Assembly (NCBI GenBank): GCA_963691655.1
Contig: OY829329.1
Location: 7,330,708 to 7,394,707 of the forward strand
Source: Toxonevra muliebris
Lineage: Eukaryota; Arthropoda; Insecta; Diptera; Pallopteridae
Direction: 5' to 3'
DNA: 64,000 nucleotides
Shown: one piece after another, positions 35,501-46,258 of the stretch
How the letters are laid out: every line of letters begins with the position of its first letter
How positions within the stretch are numbered: the first letter of the stretch is position 1
Notes under the pieces: model-generated
What the model saw: the letters and a program-made list of their open reading frames with translations, nothing else
Database searches by the model: none
Told to the model about the DNA's origin: nothing
Translations under genes and position numbers: made by a program

Positions 35501-37583
35501 TGGACTGGATGAGGTACTCTAGCAGATTTGACTAGATAGAAAAGAGGGACGTACAATAGATCTTATAGGCCGCGGTACAACGACAGAAACCTCTAATACA
35601 ATACAATACAACCCGCAAGGGATACCCCTATAAATACAATGCATTGTGTTCATTAGGAAAGAGAGAAAAGGGAGAAGGAAAGTGAAAGAAATATCGGCTA
35701 ACATTCACTTTGAATTTGGTTAGGAAAAATAATTCTGGGAAATTTATTCCATAAATGAGAAAAAGTTATAACTATAGTACGTGGTGCGTTGGAATATCAT
35801 TTTCATGTCAAATGTGTTTTTCTGGTATACTGTTCACGTAATTTTGGGGAGTACACTAACCGATGGTAGCAAATGTCGTGTCTCTATGGAACTTGTGGAA
35901 ATGGAAACTATACACGTCACTCTATGCTCCAAAGAGCCAATAGAACTGGAAGCCTTATCATCTCCTATTAACTTTATCGCTCTGTGCTCAATACGGTTCA
36001 GGAGAATATCTTCTTTTGTTTTGTATCTATTTTAATTAAAAAATCGCACTAAATTTGGCATCCGTAATGTAATCTAAAATTTTTTGTTTTGCTTTGTAAT
36101 CCTAAGCTTTTTGTAAGAGCTCAAACGTTAAAATCGAATCAAATTTGATAAAAAAAAAGAAGACAATTCAGAAAGGTTGGATACAAAAATTCGACTGCGA
36201 CATATAGGGCTTGGCGGCCTGATTATAACGACATAACGACACATTTTGCTACTGACAATTTGTTGTATCTTACAAAAAAAGAGAGAGGGGATACGTGTAC
36301 ACATTAACGATCACAAAAAATCACACATTAGTCTACTTCTTCCTCCTGCAATGCCCTAATTCCAATCTGTACGTGCTCAAGTATTCAAATCCTTAACTTA
36401 CACCATAATGGCATGGTATGCCAATTTTAGAAAAGATGAAGGAGTTTGGTGAAAATTGTTTTAAGAAAAACTGCTAAAACTTATCAATTTACTTTTGATC
36501 TTATAAGCTATGAATTTTTTAAATTAAAAAAAAAAATAATTAATATCCATTTTTTTTCCAGGCTTCGATCCGTTCATAGAGACACAAAAAGGTTTAGCCG
36601 AATTGATGGAAAATGAAGTAGTACAACAGCAGAATACTAGCGCAAGCAACAATACTAGTAATACAACAGCGGTTAATCCAAAATCGTTGCAGCAACAGCA
36701 CCATCAGCAACAGTTAATGGATAATAATATGCAACGTACGCGTATGCCTCCACCAGGTTTCAATCATATGAATGCTTTTGGATTTGGAGTACCTCGTTCC
36801 CAAAGCAACACCAGTAAGGTTTTACCATTTGTGAATATCGAAGGTAATGGTACAGTAGCTAATGGACAACAACCAACACAACAACAAATGCAAATGCCCA
36901 ATTCGTGGAACCCGCATTTGGCATCATTTCAGCAGCAGCAACAGCAAACACTGGGTGATTCACAAATGCATAAAATGAATCAAAATGGTGGTCCGCCGAA
37001 TGGTGGAAGTCATAAAAGTGAGTATACAAGATATATTTACGATTATTTGTAGAAAAATAGTTTTCGATGTGACCTTAAACACATTTTTGGGTTTTGCTCC
37101 ATTTTTAAACATCTCAAAAAAAAAAAAAAAGGTTTTCAAGTCTTTTGAGATATAATTTTTATTACTGCATCAGTTTTATTAATATTTATTAAATTTTATA
37201 GGTTTTAGCAACAACGATTGGACGGCAATGGATCCAGCAATTCTTTCATTTCGGCAATTCTCCTCATTTCCTCAACAACAACAGCAGCAGCAGCAACAAC
37301 AGCAGCAAATACCGCCTCATCCACAACAGCAGGACATGTTTATACAACACTTGACGCACCAGCATCAACAAAATAATCCGGCTGGTAATATCACATAAAT
37401 GAAAACATATTAATTCCCTATATTAACTCTTTTCTAATTATAGGTTTTGGTTCTCAGCCACAACTTCAAGGCGGCGTCAATTTGTCTAATGGCTTGCTGA
37501 ATTCGCAGCAAACATCTCAGCCACAGGTAAACACCAATGTTCAAGGCATGTTGGAGTATTTAAAAACTCGTCAATTTGTTTAA
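29585..37583 (+). CDS. Cnot4: Cnot4 / NOT4 E3 ubiquitin ligase of CCR4-NOT
   Basis: RING-type ubiquitin ligase associated with the CCR4-NOT deadenylase. Exons: 29585-29692, 29762-29875, 29934-30083, 30144-30230, 30853-31071, 31143-32400, 32462-32623, 32904-32939, 33969-34175, 34405-34598, 34662-34782, 34858-35112, 36562-37017, 37202-37384, 37444-37583 (TAA 37581). Phases agree; 1229 residues. Residues 14-56 form a C4C4 RING (C14, C17, C31, C33, C38, C41, C53, C56). An RRM follows (NLVFVVGLPPRLAD onward, about residues 110-195), then a CCCH finger (YCSHFMKNQQCPKGDCMYLH) and the conserved KEEMHQGKHQEYEKRL helix. The rest is Ser/Asn- and Gln-rich low complexity with conserved islands such as GFDPFIETQKGLAELME and EWGEAFKNMMRHTKQ. 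Longer than human CNOT4, mainly from low-complexity insertion. A second C terminus is encoded at 41187-41330. Confidence 0.93.
32904..32939 (+). other. Cnot4: 36-nt microexon of Cnot4
   Basis: Bounded by TTCAACAG and GGTATG, it encodes GIDGYQNNTNSNG across the junctions. Flanking phases (both 1) are preserved with or without it, so it could be skipped in frame. Confidence 0.65.
33300..33630. repeat. Degenerate short tandem repeats in a Cnot4 intron
   Basis: Variants of TTCTGAAGTACATTTGAAAT recur roughly every 25-30 bp across this stretch. Identity is low and copies are irregular. No coding signal. Confidence 0.55.
35287..35611 (+). mobile_element. LINE 3' end with AATAC tail in a Cnot4 intron
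   Basis: The plus strand encodes an ORF2 C terminus in two frames: LVGVLTGHCGLREHL from 35287, then after a frameshift EDKSPEHILAQCGALIH, and a C-terminal block ending ETGLDEVL with a stop at 35520-35522. The fragment ends in an AATACAATACAATACA tail (35597-35611). 5'-truncated and frameshifted, hence dead. It sits in the 1.45-kb intron 35113-36561 in the same orientation as Cnot4. Confidence 0.8.
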
Positions 37584-40500
37584 ACATTAGCGCAGTTATT
37601 TCAATTTAATAATAACACTATCGTTTCGTTAACTTAAAGAAAAATGTTTGTGTTAAGTTTTTTATTTATGGGTTCGTACCATTAATTTACTTTTTGTTTC
37701 CCCCCTTCAAATGTACATTTTGGTAATGCTTAACCAGGCATGTTAAAAACAAAACAAACAAAAAATACAAAAGGAAAAGAAATATATGGAATACGCATAA
37801 TAAAACGCACACTCTAGCTGGCAGCTTATTAAATGCAAAAACAGTGAAAGGTTTATTTTCTTTAGGTACTTGCGGCAGAGCTTTACACTGCAGAGTTTTT
37901 TTTTTCTCAAGTATACGTACAAGGTACTTGAATTCGGTAACAGCGGTAGAGCATAGAAGATAGATAAAAACAAAAAGTGAGATTGTCGAGTAATACAGTA
38001 CTTAAAATTAATTTCATATTTTTGAGTTATGCTGCACGCCAGTTTCAAAACCATGGTTTTGAGAAAAACGCGTTTGAAAGTTCAAGCATGCATGACTGCT
38101 GCATTCGTAACCTTCAATTGCAAACATATTCTGGAGACGCTATAGAAGCATCCTAATTAAAAAAAATTTAAATTTTTTTGACTCGATATACCAGGCGACC
38201 CCTTAAACACTAAGCAAATTTAGCCAAGACTAGATTTAAAATACTGCAGAAATTTACTCTTCTTAGACAGATTTCAGATAGGTATAACAATAAGTGTACT
38301 AACAGAACATTGTACTTTTGGGGCCCAAGGAAAAAGTCTAGGTCTGTTTACAAACGATTTGTGTAGAAGTTTGAAAAACGGGGTTGAAGTAAAATCGATT
38401 CCTCATCTCGTATGCACTCTCCTAGTGATGGCTCAGTTGGGTCACAATATTTTTTCTTGACAGCCCAGTAAATCTAGGAAAAAACATTTTTAAACTGAGT
38501 TTCATTAGAAGTTCCGTAAAAGCTTAAAAAGTAAATGCAGGAAGCCCGAAAAAACAGTTAGTTCTACAATGGGCCGATATATGCAAGCCTACTTAAACCT
38601 CGTTTTTGAGACAACCATCCCCAGTAGTTTAACCTAACTTAGCTCGTCCCGTATATATCGAAATTGTGGATTTAATGTGCCTATATAGCAAAAATCTCAG
38701 GCACGATATAGAAAGTCTGAGATTTTCGGTTCGAAATCAGCGACTCCGAATTTCAGTAGCCACATGAAATTTACTGTGTTGTGTTTTAAGATATAATTAT
38801 TTTAATGTTATATCCATATTGAACTTGTAATCGGCCGTCTTCAAAAAAGAAAAGGTTCACAGATAGGTTCGATACTCTTCTGGCTAGCGTATTCTAACCA
38901 CAGCAGGCTGGTCATGGATTGCTATCAGGATAACGCGGATCCGCCCAAAGTTGTTTAAAGAAAACTATTTAAAAGTCACAAGAGTGCCACAGAAGTGATG
39001 TGCAGTGCCTTATGATGGGTGTCGAATTTAAGTTGCTACAGTTCACGTATTCAACATTGGAGTAAAAAAAAAAATTCATTGTAATTGTAAGTGCATTTAA
39101 CAACATATATTTCACCTTGTAAATTTGAATTTTTCTCACTGATTCAAATTTCATCATTCTTGGTAATCGGAGAGTTTCATATAATTATTCAAAATAGCAA
39201 ACCGATTTGAATGAAATTTGTAACGTTTCTATTGATTCGGTTAGATAAACTTTTTGGTCTGCCATATTGAGTTTTGATTTGCAGATTCAAAGTCAAATAG
39301 CTTTAAAATTCAAATATACAAATTTATATTACAATTTAATCAATTTTTATAATTTATTTGTTAAATGCTTTGTGTTTTTCAAAAAAGAGCCACAGTAATC
39401 AAAGAAGTTAGACGGGTTCATCTTTCTTTGTTTGTTTTATATGAAGCTTTTTCGCTCTCACAAATTTGGAGAGAAACAAAGCCATGCCATACTCTCTTGC
39501 AATTGGCATGGAATTGCCATATTCAAATTGTTTGTATTTTTTATTTTATTGATTAAAGGCATTATAAAACTGGAAATTTTAATTTTTGAATATGGCAGCA
39601 TTTAAGGATAAAATGGAAAAGCAAAATAGAAAAACTTACTCTCTTTTGGCAGAGAATCGGACACTTGTTCGAAAAATCAAATAAATTGAAAATAAACATT
39701 TTTTCCACCTCCTAGAGTAAAAATTGCCTGATGCCGTAGTTGGGCTTGCAATTTCTTGATTGTCCAGTCTTTGATTGTTTCTCATATAAAATGGGTGATG
39801 GATTTCTCATTTTTTTTAATCGAAGTTTTCATCTGCAAGCAAATTGCCGTAAGTTGCTCGCAGAAAGGCTTTTTTTAAAGTAAATTGCTGATGAAACAAT
39901 TCCTCAAACGCTTGCACAGCAATCAAATTTAATTGCTGGATGATAGAGCTATCAGCCAATTTGTTTCAGTATTGCCTTGTAATATGGAAATGTTAAAGAA
40001 CATAGTAAACTATTGCATATTTAAAATGACTCTCCGAAATTAAACGACATAACCAACTACCATACAAAGAGAGTAAAAATAAAAATGAACCTCTAATTGC
40101 ACAATCAAAAAATTGCGGCATGAGAAATGCTATCCTCGACGCCATTCGAATTCGACATAAAACTATAGATCCCTTCGTTTATAAATATGACTCGCACAAT
40201 ATAAATGGATGCGAAAATCTTGGCTTAGACCCTCAATGGGTAGCTGTAGCAATTCGTAAGTTCGTGAGAAAGCTTGCGACATTTTTAGATCAGCTATATC
40301 TTCCACTTGAATATTCTCACCAGAGATCTGTGTCTTCAAAATAAAATTGAGGTTATCTATTATCAGAATATGTTTTTACAGTATTTATTGAACATAACAT
40401 TAGGCCAAAAAAAGAAGAAATTTGTTTTAAAGCTCTAGAAAATAAAGGTATATTGAGGGTAAGAAGGTTGGAACTAAAGATGTTTAACTTTTCATAAAGA

Positions 40501-41186
40501 GCTACTTTGTCTCAGACGCTAGTTGTAGGAGTTAAAAATATTAAACGATTTCCATCAGCTCACCCGCACCGAAACAAAATTTTGACGTAGTTGTCTAAAT
40601 TCTCCGCAGGGGTGGGATTGAGGGATCAGAGCAGTGCCTTCTTTTAAATAAATCATCCACTCATTGTCATGAAAACAAACAAATTCTAGTTTGTTATTGT
40701 ATGATATAAACTCTGGATTCCAGAATGAAAAACCGTTTTAAACATTATTACATACATTATTTTTAAGAAAAAATAGGTATTTTTTTAAGTAGGAAGGTGC
40801 TCTACCCATTCATGTTATTTAAAATCACTTTAGAAAAATCTCATTGCACGCAGTTTATGACTAACATAGACTACTAGTGTTTTATAAATAATAATATTTT
40901 CCTGCTTAATTGAAAATTGTATTCTAGATAGATTTTAATATGATGTAATTTTTTACTCACTAATTTTAATTTTTTTAATTAATTTTCTTTTATTTTTTCT
41001 TATTCTTCTCTTTTTCGTATCGAACTTCGTCGTCGTCGCCATCGCCGCTTTCTTCACCATATTATTTGATTTGCTGGCACTCGCTAAAATTACTGGTCCC
41101 AATCTTTGGTACCACGCATTTGCGTAAATCCTTTTTGAGTTGAATAGGCGAATTTCTCCCATACAAATTGGTTGAATACTGAACAG
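37584..41186. other. Cnot4 3' UTR / last intron with dispersed repeats
   Basis: No other gene is supported. The stretch contains the second copies of two dispersed repeats (39907-39938 and 40190-40245). The open frame 40120-40344 overlaps one of these repeats and is not convincing as a gene. Confidence 0.5.
40190..40245. repeat. Dispersed repeat, copy 2 of 2
   Basis: Matches 15163-15225 (shared CGCACAAT/CACACAAG, AATGGATGCGAAAA, CTTGG, AG(A/G)CCCTC). Probably part of the same retroelement family. Confidence 0.6.
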
Positions 41187-41330
41187 AGCTTATTTATGAA
41201 TAGCCTAGCAAATGGATTTACAAATAATAATTTCGATAAATTCTCAACTTCCATGCCTCCGGGTATTCATCAAAGTAATTTGAATCTGAATAAGCAGCAG
41301 CAGCAGCAAAAAGCCGAGTGTATAAATTAA
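41187..41330 (+). CDS. Cnot4: Alternative terminal exon of Cnot4
   Basis: Acceptor CTGAACAG ends at 41186. The 48-codon frame (SLFMNSLANGFTNNNFDKFS onward, including Q5 and ending AECIN, TAA 41328-41330) is in phase with an internal donor CAG|GTAAAC at 37526/37527 inside the proximal last exon. Using it replaces 18 residues with 47 and gives a protein of about 1258 residues. Composition matches the rest of the gene. AATAAA follows at 41371. The pyrimidine tract before the acceptor is weak, which lowers confidence. Confidence 0.65.
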   Translation, partial: SLFMNSLANGFTNNNFDKFSTSMPPGIHQSNLNLNKQQQQQKAECIN

Positions 41331-41370
41331 TTAGTAAATTCGTAAAAGAAGCAAATATAATTATTGTAAA

Positions 41371-41376
41371 AATAAA
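41371..41376 (+). terminator. Poly(A) signal AATAAA after the Cnot4 distal exon
   Basis: AATAAA 41 nt after the TAA at 41330, in DNA with no further coding signal. Confidence 0.5.
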
Positions 41377-42824
41377 TTTTTAATATCGGTAAAAAAAAAA
41401 GAAATGTATTTTGCTGCTGCTGCTGATATAATATACAATTGGTGATGAATCTGTTTGCTTGCAAGTGAATTACAAAATAGAATAATTATTCTACTAATAT
41501 CGTATTTTCGAAAAATAAAAAATGAAATGTTTGTTAAAAATAACCTGAGTAAATATTTATGTATGCGCTAACGAGAATGATTTTAAATAAAAATACATAT
41601 TTGCTTGCATAAATGTAGCACTCAAGTTAATTGTGCACCTAAAGAATAATCGATTGAAATATTTAATGAGCATCCATCTTCATATGCGACAAAAATTATA
41701 ATTCTAAAACATTTTAAAATGAATCTTAATTTAACCGATGCTCCGAACGAATTAAACATGTTTATAAATGAGTTTTGAAGAGTTTTTTTTTCTTTTTGTT
41801 ATTTAGAAAACTAAAACAATGTACACATTATTTATATTTATAATTAAATATACATTATAAATCAATATTGTACAATTATTATGTATACTTATATAAGCTA
41901 TATTGAAAGAAAATACATACATTGGAAATAAATAAATCGAATGTCATTCGTAGTGGAGTTATCATTTTATTAATGATTTTAGTTATCTACTATAGAAAGG
42001 GAGGGACCATGTTCCTTTCTATTACATGAATCGGAGAAGTTTTCTGAAGCTGATTCATAATTGTGGTAAACGATTCGTAGTTGGAGGCTGGATTTTAACC
42101 TGCTCATTATTAAGGACGGCCTTGCGGTGCAATGCCAAGGCGAGAATTCTACTTGTACACGAATGGAAGGGACCTACTGACCTACTTTTACCCTGAATCC
42201 CAATAACGCAGAGAAAAATCTTTAATTTAGAAGTTTGTGGCAACTCTCAAAATTGGACAAATTTTTAAGAGAGCTTTGTGGAAGCTAAAAAAAAAAATAA
42301 AAAAAAGGTTCTGGTCTCTACTAATTTGAATGTTGAAGCTTTTGCAGCAAGCTTTTCGATTATGAGCTTTGCCTTTCCGCTAATCAATGCAATAATATTG
42401 AAATTTGGAGTTTTAATTTTTTTTCTTAAATTCCAGCATATATTTCAAATTCTTATATTAACCTTTATTGAAGATTTTCAGATTTCACAAATCTAAACCT
42501 TTAAAAACAGGGATATTTCTATATAAAATTGCTAAATTTAAATTTTATCTCAAAGCTCTGTAGATTTTCTAGACACAACTCTCATACTCTCCTCGAATAC
42601 TCAGTTTGAGTAAAAAGCTAAGAGTTCCTCCGCACATCTACAGAGCTTTACTCTCGCATATGTGTGAGAGCTTAAGTTTGGGAGAGCAAGTAGTCATCAT
42701 CTGAACCTCTGAGAGTTTCGTCTCTCTCTTTTTGATATTTTTCTTTTTTGTTTACCTTACACATAGAAGAAAATAGAACCGTTTAGTTTCAGGTTATTGA
42801 GTTTTTTGACATTGAAATCAAAAG

Positions 42825-42897
42825 AAGTCTGTAGCTCAGGGGATAGCATAGAGAACTTGCAGTCTGGAGATTGAGGGTTCGAACCTCAGCGGAGTTT
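42825..42897 (+). repeat. tRNA-like sequence (plus strand)
   Basis: Shows an A-box-like TAGCTCAGGGGAT and a B-box-like GGTTCGAACC. The T stem is perfect (TGAGG/CCTCA) and the acceptor stem AAGTCTG can pair with CGGAGTT at 6 of 7 positions with one wobble. The anticodon arm does not fold, so this is a tRNA-derived repeat or pseudogene, not a working tRNA. Confidence 0.6.
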
Positions 42898-43589
42898 GAA
42901 TTTCAATAATTAAAAAAAAAGATGAAATAGATTTCCTTTTAATGAGCAATTAGGCAAACAATTTATAAATATAACACTATGGTTCTGGGAAGGGGAGTAG
43001 CCTAGAGAACGCCGAATCAAGAGGCGCGAAAGTTCGAATCACTTGGATGACCACTTTTAAAATAGTTTTTTTTTTTATATTTTATGAAGCGTGTAATGCT
43101 AGCATACGAAAATTTTTAATATTTCGATTAAAAATATTTATTAAATTGTGGTTTTGGGCATTGCAAAGTTAGATTAAAATCATTTAAAAGCCATTTTATG
43201 AGATAAATTCCATTTTAACTCATTAATTCCAGTAAAAAGTACATTTTAATTTAATATCAGCTAGAAATCATGCTTCATTATCAACTAAATTATGGTTTTG
43301 AGCATTGAAAAGTGTGTTTAAAAGCATTTAAAGACCTATTTTGAGACAAGTCCACCTTTAACTCGTTTATTTTAGTATAAAATACATTTTAATTTAATTT
43401 CAGCTGGAAATCATCTTAAAAATGCTAAGGTTACTTGCTAGTAGCTTCGATTAGTCATTAATATCAGGCAGATACATAATTTATGCTATAGAAATGGTTA
43501 AAAACCATTCAGAATTATTAAATAGATAAAAAAAAGTAAATAAATTTGAAAATGTATGTTTATGTACCTAAAAAAAAAAATAATAATCG

Positions 43590-43672
43590 TTGGGGAGTTC
43601 TCCAGACTCGAACTCTGTACCTCCCGATTCAGAGACTTCGGTCTTATTCACTTAGCTACCCATCTACTTGCA
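43590..43672 (-). repeat. tRNA-like sequence, Gln(CTG)-like
   Basis: On the minus strand, TAGCTAAGTGAAT (A-box-like), an anticodon-region phrase CTCTGAATC as in tRNA-Gln, and AGAGTTCGAGTCT (B-box-like; T stem 4 of 5 pairs). The stems are imperfect. It resembles the copies at 43781 and 43968. Confidence 0.55.
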
Positions 43673-43780
43673 TTATCCTAATCAAATTTCTTACTTAAGC
43701 AAAACAAAATTTGAGTACCACTAGGAAAAACTCAAAGAGAGTAAATTTCTTTGGGATATAAAAAGAAAAGATTATCGTAA

Positions 43781-43855
43781 GAGTTCTCCCTAGATTCGAA
43801 CTCTTTACCACCGGATCCACAGACTACTGTCTTACCCGCTGAGCTATCGATTTGC
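43781..43855 (-). repeat. tRNA-like unit, array copy 1
   Basis: Minus strand shows TAGCTCAGCGGGT (A-box-like) and GAGTTCGAATC (B-box-like), 75 bp. The anticodon arm is poor. Part of the tandem array. Confidence 0.55.
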
Positions 43856-43967
43856 TTACACTACCCTAATCAAATTTCTTACTTAAGCAAACAAAATTTG
43901 AGTACCACTAGGAAAAACGCAAAGAGAGTAAATTTCTTTGGGATATAAAAAGAAAAGATTATCGTAA

Positions 43968-44042
43968 GAGTTCTCCCCAGATTCGAACTCTTTACCACCG
44001 GATTCACAGACTACTGTCTTACCCGCTGAGCTATCGATTTGC
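43968..44042 (-). repeat. tRNA-like unit, array copy 2
   Basis: Differs from copy 1 by very few bases (CTGTGAATCC versus CTGTGGATCC; CCCCAG versus CCCTAG). Same A- and B-box-like blocks. Confidence 0.55.
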
Positions 44043-44140
44043 TTACACTACTCTAATCAAATTTCTTACTTAAGCAAACAAAATTTGAGTACCACTAGGA
44101 AAAACGCAAAGAGAGTAAATTTCTTTAAGAAAAACATTGC

Positions 44141-44211
44141 TTGCGCCACTTGGGACTCAAACCCACATTTGCAGATTCGAAGCTTTATGTGCTACTGTCA
44201 GAGCCACAGAC
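44141..44211 (-). repeat. tRNA-like sequence, diverged
   Basis: Minus strand GTGGCTCTGACAGTAGCACA and GGTTTGAGTCCC resemble A and B boxes. Flanking sequence differs from the array units, so it is a separate tRNA-derived copy. Confidence 0.4.
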
Positions 44212-44297
44212 ACCTTTAAATTTCATTACCTAAATCTTCAATAAAACAAAAGTATTGACAGTATGAAATATAAGAAGACTCAAAGTATTAACCACCA

Positions 44298-44369
44298 GAC
44301 CAAGTTGGGAATCGAACCTGAACCTCCCGGGTGAAAGTCTAATGCACTACCCACTAGACTATCGAGGTC
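44298..44369 (-). pseudogene. tRNA-Glu(TTC)-like pseudogene
   Basis: A 72-nt minus-strand segment runs from GACCTCG to CTTGGTC with AGTCTAGTGG (A-box-like), CTTTCAC anticodon loop as in tRNA-Glu(TTC), and GGTTCGATTCC (B box). The acceptor stem pairs at 5 of 7, the T stem at 3 of 5 and the anticodon stem poorly. Best read as a decayed tRNA-Glu copy or SINE head. Confidence 0.5.
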
Positions 44370-44599
44370 GCCTTACGATTTATTAACAAATGCTTAATGT
44401 AAACCTGAGTAAATGTTTGCCTCTCTCACTCTCTATCTCTTGCCTTCTCTCAGTAAGTATAAACATCTTATAATAGTTGCTCTCACATTATCTTGTAAGC
44501 AGCAGGGCTGGAAAACAGTATTTTTTTGTACCATTTTCAATACTTATTTTTTTACCATTTTCAGCACAATTTTAACCATAAAAAACGCACATATAATAT

Positions 44600-44815
44600 A
44601 GGTATTCACGCGTTGATGCAAAAGTGCGAAAGTGCGACTTAAAGCACTAAGATGTGAGCGTTCAATGCAAATATTGGAGATGCGAAATAGTTTAACTGTC
44701 AAAATATTACTATATCATTGAAAAATAATGAAAATATGGATTCTTCTTACGAATTTAAAGGTAGAAAGGTGTCAAGCTTCCGCAATCCGCATGTTGTATC
44801 AACACGTGAATACCC
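44600..44815. mobile_element. MITE, ~215 bp
   Basis: Left end GGTATTCACGCGTTGATGCA and right end (reverse complement GGGTATTCACGTGTTGATAC) are imperfect inverted repeats. No coding capacity. Confidence 0.65.
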
Positions 44816-45597
44816 ATAATATAATTTCAATACAATGCTACAGTATTTTTATTTTTTATGAAGTTGTAAATACAAGATAGCGGAAAAGTAATCATCCGAT
44901 TTGTTTTAGTTATAATTTTTTTTTAAATCATAAAACCATGATTTTTTTATATTTTTATAAAACAATCTTCACAAACTGCAGCACGCTTGAACCATATTCC
45001 GCAAGTTTCGCTCCAGCGCTGTCGACTGGGTTCATTTTCGGGAACGATAAAAAATGTTTGTTTTTTTCAAACCTATATCACTTCTATTTTTATTTAAAAA
45101 AAAATACAAATCGGAGGTCAAATTACAAGACACATAGTACTTTTTACACGAAGAAAACGTACGGAAATTTTGTGCAATTACACTCTTATTGCTGATCAAA
45201 TTTGCAAATTTCTCGACGGCGGGAATTTTTTTTGGATTTGGGTTTGTCCCGCGATGTTTACATATCATTGTTATGCGGATATCGGAATTAAAAATTAATT
45301 AATTGTCAGCATTTTTTTTTATTTTATATGTAGTTTTTATTTAAATTGTTATTATTGTGACTTTATAAATATAAATATAATTGATAGTAGTTTTTGCCAG
45401 TTTAGTTAATTAGACTTAACTAATATATGATCCAACTATAAATCGTATTGTCTTAATTACTTATTATGTATTACAAAATAAAATGTAGAGATTATCATAC
45501 CAGTATGTAGGAGGAGCTTGGTGTAACCACATACGATTAGAAATGCAACAGTGAAAAACATATTAGCCTTATACACGATTTGGTGCAAATGATCTGG

Positions 45598-45680
45598 CAT
45601 CATTGCAAATGCAAAATAATTCTGCTATCACAACAACAAATATATGCGATATCCCATAACAATTTGCATTTGCAATGATG
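45598..45680. repeat. Inverted repeat with 18-bp arms
   Basis: CATCATTGCAAATGCAAA (45598) pairs with TTTGCATTTGCAATGATG (ending 45680), about 45 bp apart. Located in the 3' region of the kinesin's distal terminal exon. Could fold in RNA or be an element remnant. Confidence 0.6.
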
Positions 45681-46258
45681 ATAAGAGGTTTTTTGTTTTC
45701 CCCTGAACAAACTCCACATATGTATGTACATTAGAGAGGACGTGTACTAAAAAAAATAGTCTTACAATATATTTAATTCTTCTTCACAAAAATCCATGTA
45801 CGTAATGGGTTGACATATTTATCCACTCTAATGTTCATACATGTACATTGATACCTTAATCTGCAAACAAGCTAAATTATTTTTTTTTTTTTTAAGTTTT
45901 ACAATATAGTAGTCAGCTCTCTTAAAAGGCCATCTTTTTTTTCTCCTCAAAATGTTCGTTAAGTCCATTCATTATAATGAAGACTTCAACGAACTAGTCA
46001 GTTTTATAAATTATTTTTGAATAATTATTTCAATTATTTCACATTAATTAATATTTTGTTCAGAATTGCGAGAACGTAAGTATGTAAATATAATTATAAT
46101 AAATTGGCGTTAATTTTTAAAAATTATAGTAAAGATGATTAATGAAAAACAGTTTGAATGGTAAATGAAGCTAAAATTTCCAATGAATAAAAGATAAATC
46201 AGTGCTGCACATTATGAATAGTTGCCAAAAAATAAAGCCACACACACACATTAATAAA

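Larger units (their letters stand above)
43681..44128. repeat. ~187-bp tandem array carrying tRNA-like units
   Basis: The phrase ATCAAATTTCTTACTTAAGC starts at 43681, 43869 and 44056, giving periods of 188 and 187 bp. Units 1 and 2 are nearly identical over their whole length, and each includes a tRNA-like head on the minus strand (43855-43781, 44042-43968). Unit 3 is partial and diverges after about 44125. Recent duplication is inferred from the high identity. Confidence 0.85.
41377..46258. other. Intergenic region between convergent Cnot4 and kinesin genes
   Basis: Contains the tRNA-like cluster (42825-44369), a MITE (44600-44815) and a hairpin (45598-45680). No protein gene is supported; open frames here have no family resemblance. 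Confidence 0.6.

Noticed and set aside
40120..40344. 74-aa plus-strand frame in the Cnot4 3' region
   Set aside because: Overlaps a dispersed repeat shared with 15163-15225; better explained as repeat sequence.
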